64,000 nucleotides of DNA from the NCBI GenBank assembly GCA_947471565.1, contig CANIVT010000003.1, positions 62,001 to 126,000 of the forward strand, given 5' to 3'. The stretch is from Spartobacteria bacterium. GTDB taxonomy: Bacteria; Verrucomicrobiota; Verrucomicrobiia; Chthoniobacterales; UBA6821. This document shows, piece after piece, positions 43,560 to 54,440 of the stretch (the first letter of the stretch is position 1; each line of letters starts with the position of its first letter). The translations under genes and the position numbers were made by a program. A model generated the notes under the pieces. It was not told where the DNA came from, did not search any database, and worked only from the letters and a program-made list of their open reading frames with translations.

Positions 43560-44422
43560 GGGGCTAGGGAATTCCCCAGGGGGATGGCGAGGTTGTCGAG
43601 AAGGCGGACACCGCCCAATTTCACGGCGACCAAGGCCCGGGCCTTGGTTTGAGAAGTAATTCTGCCAAGGGGTTCCAAGGTGGTCTCCTCGACGATCGAG
43701 GCATAGTTGAGGGTCGCTCCGGGAATCCGGCCCAGATCACGGCGCAGTTGCCTTTCCAAGGAGGCATGCTTCGTTCCCGCTTCCGCCTCCATCGCCGCCG
43801 CGGTAAGAGCCTGGAAAATTCTCGGGGCCATCGCCCGAGCACCGGCCGGGAGGAAGCGGTTGCGGGAACTCAGAGCAAGCCCGTCCTCTTCGCGCACAAT
43901 CGGATGGCCGGCGATCCTGATAGGAAACTTGAGATCGCGGACCATCCGTCGGATGACGGCAAGTTGTTGCCAGTCCTTCTCCCCAAAGACCGCGATCTCG
44001 GGACGGATCATTTGAAAAAGCAGCGCCACAACGGTGCAAACCCCATCAAAGTGACCCGGGCGCTCCGCTCCCTCGAACCTGAGCGAAAGACTCTTTTCGG
44101 AAACCGCCACGGAGACATCGGAGGCATACATCTCTCGGACATCAGGGCGGAACAGCAGATCCACCCCCTCGCTTCTGCAGAGGGCCGCATCGGCGCGGAT
44201 GGGGCGGGGATAGCGGGACAAATCCTCGCTGGGTCCGAACTGCGTGGGATTGACGAAGATCGAGACTGCCACGCCCCCATCCTTTCCTGCCAATCTGCGG
44301 GCCCTTTGGATCAGGGCGGCATGCCCCGAGTGCAGGGCACCCATCGTGGGTACGAAGACTACCTTGCCCACGGTTTTTCGCCGCCAGGAAGCGACGGCAG
44401 CGGTCGTGACCGCCGTGATCAT
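43556..44422 (-). CDS. panC: Pantothenate synthetase
   Basis: Joins pantoate and beta-alanine. 288 residues. HIGH-like motif [10 protein letters not shown] near 29-38, with VPTMG before it, [18 protein letters not shown] near 55, and [16 protein letters not shown] near 148. The ATG at 44422 is chosen because upstream codons run into secG. 4 bases after secG. Confidence 0.95.
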   Translation of the reverse strand: MITAVTTAAVASWRRKTVGKVVFVPTMGALHSGHAALIQRARRLAGKDGGVAVSIFVNPTQFGPSEDLSRYPRPIRADAALCRSEGVDLLFRPDVREMYASDVSVAVSEKSLSLRFEGAERPGHFDGVCTVVALLFQMIRPEIAVFGEKDWQQLAVIRRMVRDLKFPIRIAGHPIVREEDGLALSSRNRFLPAGARAMAPRIFQALTAAAMEAEAGTKHASLERQLRRDLGRIPGATLNYASIVEETTLEPLGRITSQTKARALVAVKLGGVRLLDNLAIPLGNSLAP

Positions 44423-44426
44423 GCCC

Positions 44427-44735
44427 CTACTTGGCGGGGGAAGACGCCGGCGAAGGCGACTTGAGAAGCTGTTTCTGAATCGCGGTGGGACCGGCGGTGG
44501 CCCTGACCTGCAGGACCGAAATGAGCAAGGTGAGAGCAAAGAAGATGCCGCCCATCCAGACGGTGAACTTGGTCAGCACTGTGGTCGTCTGGGCGCCGAA
44601 GAGATTGTCGGTAAGCCCGCCGCCGAACGCTGCGCCGAGTCCCTCGTTCTTGGGACGTTGCATGAGGATTGCCAAGATCATCAGGAGGCAGACGATCACG
44701 AGCAGGGAAATGAGGAGGGGCATCAGGAGCCACAT
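44427..44735 (-). CDS. secG: Preprotein translocase subunit SecG
   Basis: Small subunit of the Sec channel. 102 residues, two helices at about 3-24 and 55-76, with the family segment LMQRPKNEGLGAAFGGGLTD between them. The C-terminal tail LKSPSPASSPAK is variable. First gene of a secG-panC-nadB row, divergent from accB by 105 bases. Confidence 0.92.
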   Translation of the reverse strand: MWLLMPLLISLLVIVCLLMILAILMQRPKNEGLGAAFGGGLTDNLFGAQTTTVLTKFTVWMGGIFFALTLLISVLQVRATAGPTAIQKQLLKSPSPASSPAK

Positions 44736-44840
44736 AAGGCAAACATTAGAGATCGAAAGGAGACCGTCTGTAAAGAGGGATCCGTTGCTTGACCTTTCGG
44801 GAGCGCAAACCGCAAACTACTCCCTTCCAACCACCACAGC

Positions 44841-45398
44841 ATGGCACGCAATACCAAGACCTCCAAAAAATCCGCCAAAGTTCCCGCCAAAGCCGCCGTC
44901 CCGGCCAAGGCCACCAAGTCCCCGAAGTCGACGGGACAGGAGGATTTTCCCGAGGTGCGCTCGTTGATCGAACTTCTCAAGAAGAACCATCTGGCCGTCC
45001 TAGAGTTTGAGAAAGGTGACCTGCGCGTTACCCTCAAGACCCCGGCCGGTGCCGCCGGTGGCGGAACGTTTCTGCAAGCCCCGGTCGCCGCTTCCCCGAC
45101 TCCAGCTGCCGCAGCCGCCACGCCCTCGGCAGACGTTCCGGCCGCCGAGGCCCCTAAGGGAAATTTCAAGGAGATCACCTCCCCGATGGTCGGCACGTTC
45201 TATTCCTCCCCCTCGCCCGAGACCCCGGCCTTTGTTGAGGCCGGAAAGTCGGTCAATCCCGACACCGTCGTCTGCATCATTGAGGCGATGAAGGTCATGA
45301 ACGAGATCAAGGCGGAGATCTCCGGCAAGGTCGTCGAGGTAGTTGCCGAGAATGGCAAGCCCGTCCAGTTCGGTCAGGTCCTTTTCCGGGTCAGCTAA
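44841..45398 (+). CDS. accB: Biotin carboxyl carrier protein of acetyl-CoA carboxylase
   Basis: Carries biotin for malonyl-CoA synthesis. 185 residues: a Lys/Ala-rich N-terminus, helical segment about 36-70, an Ala/Pro linker about 71-105, then the biotinyl domain with the target Lys in [17 protein letters not shown] near 150. accC follows by 31 bases. Confidence 0.96.
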   Translation: MARNTKTSKKSAKVPAKAAVPAKATKSPKSTGQEDFPEVRSLIELLKKNHLAVLEFEKGDLRVTLKTPAGAAGGGTFLQAPVAASPTPAAAAATPSADVPAAEAPKGNFKEITSPMVGTFYSSPSPETPAFVEAGKSVNPDTVVCIIEAMKVMNEIKAEISGKVVEVVAENGKPVQFGQVLFRVS

Positions 45399-45429
45399 GG
45401 CATCCGGAAAATCCACGACCACCGGACCC

Positions 45430-46794
45430 ATGTTTAAGAAAGTCCTCATCGCCAACCGCGGCGAGATCGCACTTCGCATCATCCGCGCCTGCAAGGAGCT
45501 CGGTATCGGCACCGTCGCCGTTTACTCCGAGCCCGACATCGATTCGTTGCACGTCCAACTGGCCGACGAGGCCGTCTGCATCGGTCCCGCTGCAGGCAGC
45601 GAAAGCTACCTCAAGATCGACCGCATCCTCAGTGCAGCGGAGATTACCGACGTCGACGCGATCCATCCCGGCTACGGCTTCCTGGCCGAGAACGCCCACT
45701 TCGCCGAGGTCTGTGCCTCGGCCAATATCGCCTTCGTGGGGCCCTCACCCGAGTCGATCCGCCTCATGGGTGACAAAAACAGTGCCCGTGACTGCGCGAA
45801 GAAGGCAGGCGTACCCATCTCCCCCGGCAGCGACGGCGTCGTGCAGGATGAAAAGGAGGCCATCAAGGTCGCGCGTAAGATCGGCTATCCCGTGATGATC
45901 AAGGCGGTCGCAGGAGGCGGTGGACGCGGCATGCGCATGGCCCACAACGAGGGAAGCCTCGTCCAGGGATTCCACAGTGCCCGGATGGAAGCCGACAAGG
46001 CCTTCGGCAATCCCGACGTCTACATCGAGAAGCTGATCGTCAACCCGCACCATATCGAGTTTCAGGTCTTCGGCGACAAGCACGGCAACATCGTCCACCT
46101 CGGGGAGCGCGACTGCTCCCTGCAGCGCCGTAACCAGAAAATCCTCGAGGAGTGCCCCTCACCGCTCGTGACGGAGGATCTCCGCAAGCGCATGGGCGAG
46201 GCCTCGATCAACCTCTGCAAGACGGTCGGCTACTACAATGCCGGCACCATCGAGTATCTCGTCGACGACGATCTGAACTTCTACTTCATGGAGATGAACA
46301 CCCGTATCCAGGTGGAGCATCCCGTAACCGAGGAGGTCTACGGCGTCGACCTCGTCAAGCAACAACTCATGGTGGCCGCTGGACAACCCCTCACCGAGCA
46401 CCTCCGCAACGCCAAGCCACGCCTCCACTCCATCGAGTGTCGCATCAATGCCGAGGATCCCGAGCGCAACTTCATGCCTTGTCCCGGCAAGATCGAGGCC
46501 TACTACGCCCCGGGCGGCCGGGGCATCCGCATCGACTCCCATGCCTACGCCGGATACCCGATCCCCCCGAACTACGATTCCATGATTTCCAAGATGATCG
46601 CCACCGCCTCCACCCGGGAGGCCGCGATCAGTCGCATGGAGCGTGCGCTCGGCGAATATCAGGTCGTCGGCATCAAGACCACGATCCCACTCCACCGCGC
46701 CATCATGCAGAGCGCCGATTTCCGCAAGGGACACTACAGCACCGGGTTCCTCGAAAAATTCCTGAAAGACGGTGTTCCCGTCGTGAAGGACTAG
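45430..46794 (+). CDS. accC: Biotin carboxylase subunit of acetyl-CoA carboxylase
   Basis: ATP-dependent carboxylation of biotin on AccB. 454 residues, usual length. [20 protein letters not shown] start, [19 protein letters not shown] loop near 160-175, [20 protein letters not shown] near 287. The ATG at 45430 begins the conserved N-terminus; the longer open frame runs through accB. Confidence 0.97.
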   Translation: MFKKVLIANRGEIALRIIRACKELGIGTVAVYSEPDIDSLHVQLADEAVCIGPAAGSESYLKIDRILSAAEITDVDAIHPGYGFLAENAHFAEVCASANIAFVGPSPESIRLMGDKNSARDCAKKAGVPISPGSDGVVQDEKEAIKVARKIGYPVMIKAVAGGGGRGMRMAHNEGSLVQGFHSARMEADKAFGNPDVYIEKLIVNPHHIEFQVFGDKHGNIVHLGERDCSLQRRNQKILEECPSPLVTEDLRKRMGEASINLCKTVGYYNAGTIEYLVDDDLNFYFMEMNTRIQVEHPVTEEVYGVDLVKQQLMVAAGQPLTEHLRNAKPRLHSIECRINAEDPERNFMPCPGKIEAYYAPGGRGIRIDSHAYAGYPIPPNYDSMISKMIATASTREAAISRMERALGEYQVVGIKTTIPLHRAIMQSADFRKGHYSTGFLEKFLKDGVPVVKD

Positions 46795-46852
46795 CGGATC
46801 GGACACATTTCACAGGGGAACAGGCGATAGGGTATCCCTCGCACCAGGCACC

Positions 46853-47479
46853 ATGAAGCCAATCGCTGACTGCCGGCTCTACGGGATCCTCGACACGGGA
46901 TATGTCTCGGCGGAGCGCATGGCTGACATGGCACGCTTCCTGATTGCGGGCGGGATCGATATCCTTCAACTGCGTGCCAAGAAGGAGACGCCCGAGGCCA
47001 TTCTCTCCATGGCCCGCGCGATAGCCCCTCTCTGTCGAGAAGCCGGGGTTCCCTTCATCCTGAACGACCACCCCTCCCTTGTCCGTGAGGCCGGGGCCGA
47101 TGGTGCCCATGTTGGCCAGGATGACATGTCGGTGTCCGAGGCCAGGCGCCTCGCCGGACCTGCTGCGCTAATCGGAAAATCGACCCATTCCCTGGAACAG
47201 GCACTCGCTACGGCTGCGGAGTCGCCCGACTATCTCGGCTTCGGCCCGCTCTTCGCCACCCCCACCAAGCCTGATTACCAACCAATCGGGATGGCGGAAA
47301 TCTCCGAAGTCCATGCCCGTGTTTCCCTGCCGGTCTTCTGTATCGGGGGGATCAAGGCGTGCAACCTGACCGAAGTAATCCATGCAGGGGCCAGACGCGT
47401 CGTGATCGTTTCCGACCTTTTGCAGGCCGATGATCCGTCTGCCCGGACCGCAGCCTGCAAAACCCTCCTCAGGGCCTGA
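46853..47479 (+). CDS. thiE: Thiamine-phosphate synthase
   Basis: Joins the thiazole and pyrimidine parts of thiamine. 208 residues. QLRAKKET at 41-48, VPFILNDHPSLVREAGADGA near 64, HVGQDDMSVSEAR near 85, GFGPLFATPTK near 124 and CIGGIKACNL near 165. No TPP riboswitch is visible in the 58-base gap after accC. Confidence 0.94.
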   Translation: MKPIADCRLYGILDTGYVSAERMADMARFLIAGGIDILQLRAKKETPEAILSMARAIAPLCREAGVPFILNDHPSLVREAGADGAHVGQDDMSVSEARRLAGPAALIGKSTHSLEQALATAAESPDYLGFGPLFATPTKPDYQPIGMAEISEVHARVSLPVFCIGGIKACNLTEVIHAGARRVVIVSDLLQADDPSARTAACKTLLRA

Positions 47480-47493
47480 TCCCCTTTGTTCCG

Positions 47494-48534
47494 GTGAGTC
47501 AGGAGGAAACGATCCTCAACTTTCTCCTGGGGATCCAGCAGGAGTACGGAGGAGCTATTCCCTTCCACCGATTCATGGCGGAGGCCCTCCATCACCCCCG
47601 CTTCGGCTACTACGGGGCACACATCGCCGACGTTGGCGCACGCGGCGACTTCTCCACCTCCGCAACACTCTCGCCCAGGCTCGGATCCGCCATTGCCTCC
47701 TGGGCGCTTGCTCGCGCCAGGGAACGTGGTTGGAAGCGACTCCCTCTCGTCGAGATCGGCGCAGGAAGCGGTGAACTCGCACGCACGATCCTAGGGCAAC
47801 TCGGATGGTTCCGGCGACTTCGCACAGACTACTTCATCGTGGAGAGTTCGCCTGTGCTGCGCGCACGTCAGGAGCATCTGCTTGGTCGCCTCGGAGTGAG
47901 GTGGCATGACTCGATGGGGGCTGCCTTGGAGGCCCTCGGAGGCCGGGCTCTGATTTTCAGCAACGAACTGGTCGATGCCTTTCCCTGCAAACTCTTTGAA
48001 AAGTCGCCCGAAGGATGGAGTGAACTCGGGGTGAGACTTTCAGCGGAAGGAGGACTCTCTGAATGCTTTGTCGGAGAAAAACTGGATAATCCGTGGTTCG
48101 GAAAACTGGGTCACTTGCCAACGGGACAGCGCGTGGAACGTCATGATTCCTATGATGAATGGCTGAATTCGTGGGCTGCGTCCTGGCGTGAAGGATCGCT
48201 GCTGACCATTGATTACGGCGACCTTGCCCAAGACCTGTATACGCACAGTCCCGCCGGATCTCTACGTGGCTATTGGAAACACCGCCGCCTCACGGGCCGC
48301 GATGTGTACTCACGGTTCGGAAAACAGGATCTCACCGCTGACGTCAACTTCAGCGACCTCATGGATTGGGGTCTGCAAGCGGGATGGAGGACTCTCCAAT
48401 TCACCACGCAGCGGGAGTTCCTTCAAACCTGGTGCCGCAAATCCTCGGAGTCAGCAGAGAAAGAGGGAATCCTCGATTCACCCCAAGGGGCGGGAGGCGC
48501 TTTCAAAGTTCTGGAACAAGTTCCGGAATGTTGA
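47494..48534 (+). CDS. MidA-like (NDUFAF7 family) SAM-dependent methyltransferase
   Basis: 346 residues. GAIPFHRFMAEALHHPRFGY at 20-39, GDFSTSATLSPRLGSAIASW near 50, SAM loop LVEIGAGSGELARTIL near 86-101, and NELVDAFPCKLF near 152. The eukaryotic relative methylates an arginine of complex I; the bacterial target is unknown. GTG start, 14 bases after thiE. Confidence 0.88.
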   Translation: MSQEETILNFLLGIQQEYGGAIPFHRFMAEALHHPRFGYYGAHIADVGARGDFSTSATLSPRLGSAIASWALARARERGWKRLPLVEIGAGSGELARTILGQLGWFRRLRTDYFIVESSPVLRARQEHLLGRLGVRWHDSMGAALEALGGRALIFSNELVDAFPCKLFEKSPEGWSELGVRLSAEGGLSECFVGEKLDNPWFGKLGHLPTGQRVERHDSYDEWLNSWAASWREGSLLTIDYGDLAQDLYTHSPAGSLRGYWKHRRLTGRDVYSRFGKQDLTADVNFSDLMDWGLQAGWRTLQFTTQREFLQTWCRKSSESAEKEGILDSPQGAGGAFKVLEQVPEC

Positions 48535-50934
48535 CTATTGAGCAGAAGGTTGAGCCGACGGACTGAGCGGACTGGAGCCTGCCTGGCGGGCACCACTAAA
48601 GGCGAGGGGCAGGGTCACTTGCGGCAGATCCTTGAGCGTGAAGGTGATCAGCGCGCCGTATTGGTTCTGCCCTGATTGGGTCGCGGTTCCCTGATTGGAT
48701 CGCACCTCGGCTCCAAAGGAGACAATCCAACTGGAAAGGTCACGGTGGATCAAATAGCGCTGGTAGATGAGGGCATTGTTATTGTTGGCCGTGGTTGTTC
48801 CGGGTGTGTTGTAGATTTCCTGGGCGCTGATCGACCAGTGATCGTTCACTTTCCAGAAAGCCCCGAAGGGATACTGGTTATCGCTTGGATATCCCGCATA
48901 GTTGTTGATGTAGCGGGTGCCGAAATTGAACGAGAAGTTTCTGACAGGCATTACGACGAAGTCGGTGTTCAACTCCGTGAATCCGTCGGTTCCGATCGGC
49001 ACCTGCGAGCCGACGAGGAAATTGCACCAACTTACCGGCGCAAATGTCATTCTGTTGTTGAGGTTAGAGAGCGGACCGTTCTGATAGGGGTTAATCCCGT
49101 TCACATCAATGAAGGTGTCGACGAAAAACCAGTCATAGGTGTCCCCGTCCCGACGCGTCTGAAGACGATTGCGGGTACCGATTCGCCAGATGGCCCACGT
49201 ATCGATCGAATCGATTGCGCCGAACTGAGGGAAATCAAGCGGTTCAAGCTGGGTAGAACTTGGTTGGTATCCGGAACGGGTCGTTTGGTTCGGGTTATTA
49301 GGCAACAATCGGTCGAACTGGGGCACCTGATTCACGTTGGGACCACCGGCGTACACATAGGAAAGGTTGCTGTAGGGCTGGAAAACATGCCTCAGGCCAT
49401 CAAGCCCCAACCAGCGGGACTGCATCCATTCAAAGCTTCTTGAAATCTTGAAGGAATTCTCCAAGCCCGCGTTGAAGATCCCACGGGAAATACTTCCGGT
49501 GGTGTGGAGTGCATTGCCGGGAGGTATCCCGGCAACCGTATTGGTAGTCTGATTAACATTACTATAGGGATAGGTGTTAATCCCTGTGCCATTGGTCCCC
49601 TGAAAATAGGCGCCCTGACTGTAAAAGGTCCCGCGGATGCCGATCTTCGGAACCGTGGAGAGCCATCCCCAGAGAGTTTGCGGGGCACTGATCTGATGGA
49701 AGGTGTCAAATCGCGTGGCGCTATAATTATCTCCGATTTGATTGAACTGATTCGTTTGATTGGAAAATTTTCTACCCAGTTGCCCGAGTGCCGTGGTGCC
49801 GTCGTAATAAACCGGCAATCCGAGAAGAGGCTCCTGCTTGAAATCAAATGCGGCTTCGGGTTGACGCGTCGTGGTTTGCTGAAAGTTGTTCATCTGCCAA
49901 CGAGTGACCAACGACGCGGTGTAAAAGTCACCCATTTTGGTCAGGGTGACGTTGTTGTCGGGTTCGGGATTAAAGCGGTTCTCGGCGGGATAGAAGTCCT
50001 GCATGAAATCGCGGTCACTCAGTTTGGTCATGTCAAAGGTGATGTAGGTCTCGTCGGAGAGATACATCTTACCCTGATACCCGATACGGTAACGGCTCGG
50101 GGAGGCCGTTTCCGGAAGTTCGCCGGGGCCACCCGTTTTCTGGCCCGGATCCTGATCATTGACATAGTAAGAGACGAACTTGCCGTAGCTTCGGTCGTTC
50201 TTGCCGAATTTGAGATTGGCGTCGAATCCCACCGCATACCCGCGGAGGGTGCGGTAGTCCTGGCGGATCGTGGCCAGAAAATTGTCGCCGGTTCCAAGAG
50301 GAAACGTGTAGGCCGTCAGCAGGTACCCACCCCAGTTGGAATCGTATCCGGGGGCAATCTGAAAACCTTGGCTGCGGAGATTCCCGAAAGCGTAGGGCAG
50401 CCAGAAAACGGGGATTTTACCAACATAAAGAGTCGAATTGAGCATCACGACGCGGTCGCCGGGGTAGAGACGGATCGTCCGGGCGTGAACATGCCAGTCT
50501 GGCATCGAGGAATCGGATGTGGTGATGTCCGATTCCCGGAGCGAGAACTGCCGGGTTCCAAAGCCCTTCGCCGACAGCGAACTGAATTTCAGCGGTCCAT
50601 GACTGCCGTCGAACTCCAGTGCGCGGACCTGCTTGGTCTCCAGATTGTAGAAAGCCCTTTGTCCGCTGAATAGGTTCTCCCCGGAATAGATGCGGACGTT
50701 GCCTAGCAGCAGGACATCGCGGGTGTCGGGATTGTACTCGGCATGGTCAGCATAGATCGCCAGATCCCCGTAGCGGATCTGGACATTATTGTCGGCGACA
50801 GCCGTCCCGTTCTCAAACCGTGTATCCCCTTCTGCAGTGATCTCGACCGGTTTGTCCGCAAAGTTGCCGAACTGGGCACGGAGGGGTGCTCCGGCGGTCA
50901 GCAGTAGGGCAGAAATCAGGAGAAAACGACGCAT
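48535..50934 (-). CDS. lptD: LptD-family outer-membrane LPS assembly protein
   Basis: 799 residues. Signal peptide (about 1-20, ends RAQ), an OstA/LptA-like strand-repeat domain about 28-150 (AVADNNVQIRYGDLAIYADH, VLLLGNVRIYSGENLFSG), then a large beta-barrel rich in Tyr, Asn and Gln. In Gram-negatives LptD inserts LPS in the outer leaflet. Barrel details differ from proteobacterial LptD, so LPS is inferred. Its stop abuts the convergent midA stop with no gap. Confidence 0.86.
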   Translation of the reverse strand: MRRFLLISALLLTAGAPLRAQFGNFADKPVEITAEGDTRFENGTAVADNNVQIRYGDLAIYADHAEYNPDTRDVLLLGNVRIYSGENLFSGQRAFYNLETKQVRALEFDGSHGPLKFSSLSAKGFGTRQFSLRESDITTSDSSMPDWHVHARTIRLYPGDRVVMLNSTLYVGKIPVFWLPYAFGNLRSQGFQIAPGYDSNWGGYLLTAYTFPLGTGDNFLATIRQDYRTLRGYAVGFDANLKFGKNDRSYGKFVSYYVNDQDPGQKTGGPGELPETASPSRYRIGYQGKMYLSDETYITFDMTKLSDRDFMQDFYPAENRFNPEPDNNVTLTKMGDFYTASLVTRWQMNNFQQTTTRQPEAAFDFKQEPLLGLPVYYDGTTALGQLGRKFSNQTNQFNQIGDNYSATRFDTFHQISAPQTLWGWLSTVPKIGIRGTFYSQGAYFQGTNGTGINTYPYSNVNQTTNTVAGIPPGNALHTTGSISRGIFNAGLENSFKISRSFEWMQSRWLGLDGLRHVFQPYSNLSYVYAGGPNVNQVPQFDRLLPNNPNQTTRSGYQPSSTQLEPLDFPQFGAIDSIDTWAIWRIGTRNRLQTRRDGDTYDWFFVDTFIDVNGINPYQNGPLSNLNNRMTFAPVSWCNFLVGSQVPIGTDGFTELNTDFVVMPVRNFSFNFGTRYINNYAGYPSDNQYPFGAFWKVNDHWSISAQEIYNTPGTTTANNNNALIYQRYLIHRDLSSWIVSFGAEVRSNQGTATQSGQNQYGALITFTLKDLPQVTLPLAFSGARQAGSSPLSPSAQPSAQ

Positions 50935-51030
50935 TTTGGGGAACTCCGAGGCTATGGGGTGATAAACCCGTTCAAAAGAGAAAAATACCCCGCAAGACGA
51001 TCCGGTCGGAGTCGTTATCCCCAGGTAAAA

Positions 51031-51714
51031 CTACTTGCCCAAATGGCGGATATCCTCGGCCATGACTGCAAAGACCACATCTTCGGCCATATTCGCCGCA
51101 TGATCCCCAATCCGTTCCAGGCAACGGCTGATCAGGATCAGATTCAGATAGATGGGGAGATTGGCCGAGTCGTCCTGCATCCGATTCACCATCTTGTCGG
51201 CGAGTTCCCTGTTCATCCGGTCGAGTTCCTTGTCGCGCGCCTTCAGTTCCACGGCCAGTGGGGCATTACGCTCGGCAAAGGCCCTCACGGCGTCATCGAG
51301 CATCGAAAGGGCGAGACGGGCCGGCTCGTCCAGCAGATGGATCTCGGGGATTTCGGGGTGCTCGTTGATCTTGCGGGCACGACGGGCGATGTTGACCGCC
51401 TGATCCGCGACGCGCTCCACGTTGGCGCCGATCTTGATCGAAGCGACAACCTCCCGGAGATCCGAAGCAACCGGCTGAAAACGGCTCATCACCTCGATGC
51501 CTTCCCGGTCGATCTGCATTTCCAGCATGTCGATTTCCTCGTCCTCGGCGATCACGTCATTGCACCAAGCATCATCCCGCTCCATCAGTCCGCGCAGCGA
51601 ATTACGGAGGTTGCGTTGGGCAAGACTCGACATCGTCAGCAGATCCCCCCTCAGCTGATTAAGGGCGGAGGTGAAGGTTGTGAGCGTGTGAGGGCGGGCG
51701 GGTTCCTGGTGCAT
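51031..51714 (-). CDS. phoU: Phosphate transport regulator PhoU
   Basis: 227 residues, two helical bundle repeats with the acidic metal sites (EDEEIDMLEMQIDREGIEVM near 57, RIGDHAANMAED near 205). Links Pst transport with the phosphate two-component system. The ATG at 51714 follows the pstB stop by 14 bases; a TTG start overlapping that stop is possible. Confidence 0.94.
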   Translation of the reverse strand: MHQEPARPHTLTTFTSALNQLRGDLLTMSSLAQRNLRNSLRGLMERDDAWCNDVIAEDEEIDMLEMQIDREGIEVMSRFQPVASDLREVVASIKIGANVERVADQAVNIARRARKINEHPEIPEIHLLDEPARLALSMLDDAVRAFAERNAPLAVELKARDKELDRMNRELADKMVNRMQDDSANLPIYLNLILISRCLERIGDHAANMAEDVVFAVMAEDIRHLGK

Positions 51715-51728
51715 GGCGGGGGTCTGGA

Positions 51729-52550
51729 TCAACCGAATCGTCCTGTGATGTATTCCTCGGTCTGTTTCTTGGCTGGGTTGGTGAAAATCGATCGGGTGTC
51801 ACCCATCTCGATCAGGTTACCGAGATAGAAAAAGGCGGTCAGGTCCGAGACCCTACTGGCCTGTTGCATGTTGTGGGTCACGATCACGATCGTGAAGTCC
51901 TTTTTGAGTTCCATGATCAGTTCCTCGACCTTCGCAGTGGCGATCGGATCAAGGGCGGAGCAAGGCTCATCCATCAACAGGATCTCCGGCCTACTAGCCA
52001 CGGCCCGCGCGATACAGAGACGCTGCATCTGCCCTCCCGAGAGGCCCAGGGCGCTGTCGTGGAGGCGATCCTTGACCTCATCCCAGAGAGCAGCTGAACG
52101 CAGGCACCGCTCCACGGTCTCGTCAAAAAGGGCCTTGTTCCTCTCCCCCGTAATGCGGAGGGGATAGACGATGTTCTCGTAGATCGACATCGGGAAAGGA
52201 TTCGATTTCTGGAAGACCATCCCGATGCGGCGGCGCAGGGCGATGATCTCGACGGAGGGATCAAAGATACTGGTGCCGTGGATCGTGATGTCTCCCTCAT
52301 GGCGGATACCCGGGATCAGTTCGTTCATCCGGTTGAAGTTGCGGAGCAGGGTCGACTTGCCGCAACCCGAGGGACCGATGAACGCCGTTACCTTTCGAGA
52401 GGGGATCTCGAGGGTAATGCCGTGAAGGACGCGTTTCTCACCGTAATAGAATTTGAAATCGTCCACCTTGATGAAGTTGGACTCACCAGGAACGAAATCG
52501 TCGGTGAGTTCAAGCGTGCGCGATGAAGGCTGGTTTTCCTCGGAAGTCAT
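51729..52550 (-). CDS. pstB: Phosphate ABC transporter ATPase PstB
   Basis: 273 residues. Walker [10 protein letters not shown] at 59-67, signature [14 protein letters not shown] near 168, Walker [14 protein letters not shown] near 190 and the H-loop VTHNMQQA. It energises phosphate import through PstA and PstC. Confidence 0.96.
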   Translation of the reverse strand: MTSEENQPSSRTLELTDDFVPGESNFIKVDDFKFYYGEKRVLHGITLEIPSRKVTAFIGPSGCGKSTLLRNFNRMNELIPGIRHEGDITIHGTSIFDPSVEIIALRRRIGMVFQKSNPFPMSIYENIVYPLRITGERNKALFDETVERCLRSAALWDEVKDRLHDSALGLSGGQMQRLCIARAVASRPEILLMDEPCSALDPIATAKVEELIMELKKDFTIVIVTHNMQQASRVSDLTAFFYLGNLIEMGDTRSIFTNPAKKQTEEYITGRFG

Positions 52551-52553
52551 GGT

Positions 52554-53429
52554 TCAAGAGTATTTTTTGCGGAAAACAATCTGGGTCAGGACGTTGGTCA
52601 CCGTGACCAGGGTCACGAGGACCAACGAGGCCGCCCAGGCCATCTTCACGTGATAGGCATAGGGGAGCGAGGCGAAGTTGTAGATCAGCACCGAAAGCGA
52701 GGCGCTTGGCTGCATGACAGAACTGATCCAGTTCTGGCTGAAGAGCGCGGTGAAAATCACCGGGGCGGTCTCACCGGCAGCGCGGCCGACGGCCAGCATG
52801 ATGCCCGTCATCATTGCGGGAAGCGCCTGGGGAAGGACGATTCTCCAGATGGTCTGGAAATGGGTGGCGCCGACACCGAAAGAGGCCTCCCGGAAAGCCT
52901 TGGGAACACCCAGCAGCGCCTGTTCCCCAGTCAGCAGGATGGTGGGTAGGATCAGGATCGAGAGAGCGACGCCGCCGGCCAGAGATGAAAACTGATGGGT
53001 TGGCAACACGACGACGGCAAAGGCAAAAACACCGCAAATGATCGACGGAATGCCGGTCAGCAACTTGGCCACGACGCGGACCGCACCGGAAAGACGGGAG
53101 GCGGGAGCGTATTCGTTAATGTAGATCGCGGAGAGGATGCCCAGGGGTATGGCCAGCAGCAGGGAGATTCCGACCATCACCACCGTGCCTACCAGTGCGT
53201 TCCCAAATCCTCCTCCCTCAAGTCCCGGCGCCGGGGGAAGCTGGGTGAATAGCGATGGGGAGACGAGAGAGAGACCATTCTTCACCACGAGCACCACGAT
53301 GGAAAAAAGCGGCACAAGCGTGAGAAGCGAGAGCGACACGCAGAGGAAGGTGAGCACCCTGTTCCTCAGCAGGCGCAAGGGCGAAGTTTGCCGTCCTGCG
53401 TTGGAAAAAAAGTTTTCGGGGGAGGCCAT
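52554..53429 (-). CDS. pstA: Phosphate ABC transporter permease PstA
   Basis: 291 residues, six helices. The EAA-type loop is FREASFGVGATHFQTIWRIV near 196-215, where the ATPase docks. Starts 15 bases after the pstC stop and is followed by pstB after 3 bases. Confidence 0.95.
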   Translation of the reverse strand: MASPENFFSNAGRQTSPLRLLRNRVLTFLCVSLSLLTLVPLFSIVVLVVKNGLSLVSPSLFTQLPPAPGLEGGGFGNALVGTVVMVGISLLLAIPLGILSAIYINEYAPASRLSGAVRVVAKLLTGIPSIICGVFAFAVVVLPTHQFSSLAGGVALSILILPTILLTGEQALLGVPKAFREASFGVGATHFQTIWRIVLPQALPAMMTGIMLAVGRAAGETAPVIFTALFSQNWISSVMQPSASLSVLIYNFASLPYAYHVKMAWAASLVLVTLVTVTNVLTQIVFRKKYS

Positions 53430-53444
53430 GGGTTGGAACGGAGA

Positions 53445-54440
53445 TCAGGCGAGGCCAGCGGTTGCCTTCTGCGTGCGCCGGAGAACCGCTTCCCCTGCCA
53501 TATTGACCACAAGGGTCAGCAACACGAGCAGGATGGCGGCATACATCAGGGCATTGATCTGGATCCCCTCCGCCTCGGCAAACTGATTGGCGAGCAGGGC
53601 CGCAAGGGTATTGGAGGGGGAAAGCAGCGACCAGGAGAGGCGCTGGCTGTTTCCGATAAGCATGGCGACGGCCATGGTTTCCCCCATCGCGCGGCCAAAG
53701 GCCAGGATGGTGGAGGCCACGATGCCCGGAGCGGCCGTAGGGATAATGACGCCGAGGATTGCCTCCCAGCGAGTTGCACCGAGGGCATAAGCCCCCTCAC
53801 GCAGCGAATTGGGAACGGCGACCAGGGCGGTTCTGGAAATCGCGGTGATCGTGGGCAGAACCATAAGGGCAAGCACGAGACTCGCCGTGAGAAGGCTGTT
53901 GCCGTAGGCCGGTCCCTCAAAGAGGGGGATAAAACCAAGGTGCCGGGCCAGAAGACCGCCCAGCGACTGGACGAGCGGGATGATCACGAAGATCCCCCAG
54001 AGACCGTAGACCACGCTGGGTATGGCGGCCAGCAACTCGACGACAAAGCGGATCGCCTGCCGGACGGAATCAGGCAGGAAGTTCTCACTGAGAAAGAGAG
54101 CAATCGCCAGGCCGAGTGGCAATGCCAAGGCAAGCGCCAGCAGGCTACTCTCCACCGTGCCCAGAATGACGGGCAGGACACCGAAGACATCCCTGTTCGG
54201 GCTCCATTGGATTCCGGTAACAAACCCCAGACCGAAGCGATGAACCGCAGGGAATGCCTTGGTCAGGATCTCTCCCAAAATGAAGACCAGAAGAACAACG
54301 ACACTCGCGGATGCCAGCCATGAAACAGCCCTCAGCAGGTCAAAGCGCCTGCGGTACTCACGACGCACGGGTGCGTCGGGGAGTACGGGGATCGGATGTC
54401 TGCCTTCGTCGGCCACGGATTCTTCGGCCGAAAGCGTCAC
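53445..54440 (-). CDS. pstC: Phosphate ABC transporter permease PstC
   Basis: 331 residues with a cytosolic N-terminus of about 40 and six helices. EAA-type loop LREGAYALGATRWEAILGVI near 225. The start is GTG at 54440, inside the stop of pstS (GTGA overlap). Confidence 0.95.
   Translation of the reverse strand: MTLSAEESVADEGRHPIPVLPDAPVRREYRRRFDLLRAVSWLASASVVVLLVFILGEILTKAFPAVHRFGLGFVTGIQWSPNRDVFGVLPVILGTVESSLLALALALPLGLAIALFLSENFLPDSVRQAIRFVVELLAAIPSVVYGLWGIFVIIPLVQSLGGLLARHLGFIPLFEGPAYGNSLLTASLVLALMVLPTITAISRTALVAVPNSLREGAYALGATRWEAILGVIIPTAAPGIVASTILAFGRAMGETMAVAMLIGNSQRLSWSLLSPSNTLAALLANQFAEAEGIQINALMYAAILLVLLTLVVNMAGEAVLRRTQKATAGLA

Noticed and set aside
46795-46852. TPP riboswitch before thiE
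   Set aside because: The 58-base gap is too short and lacks the conserved THI-box words.
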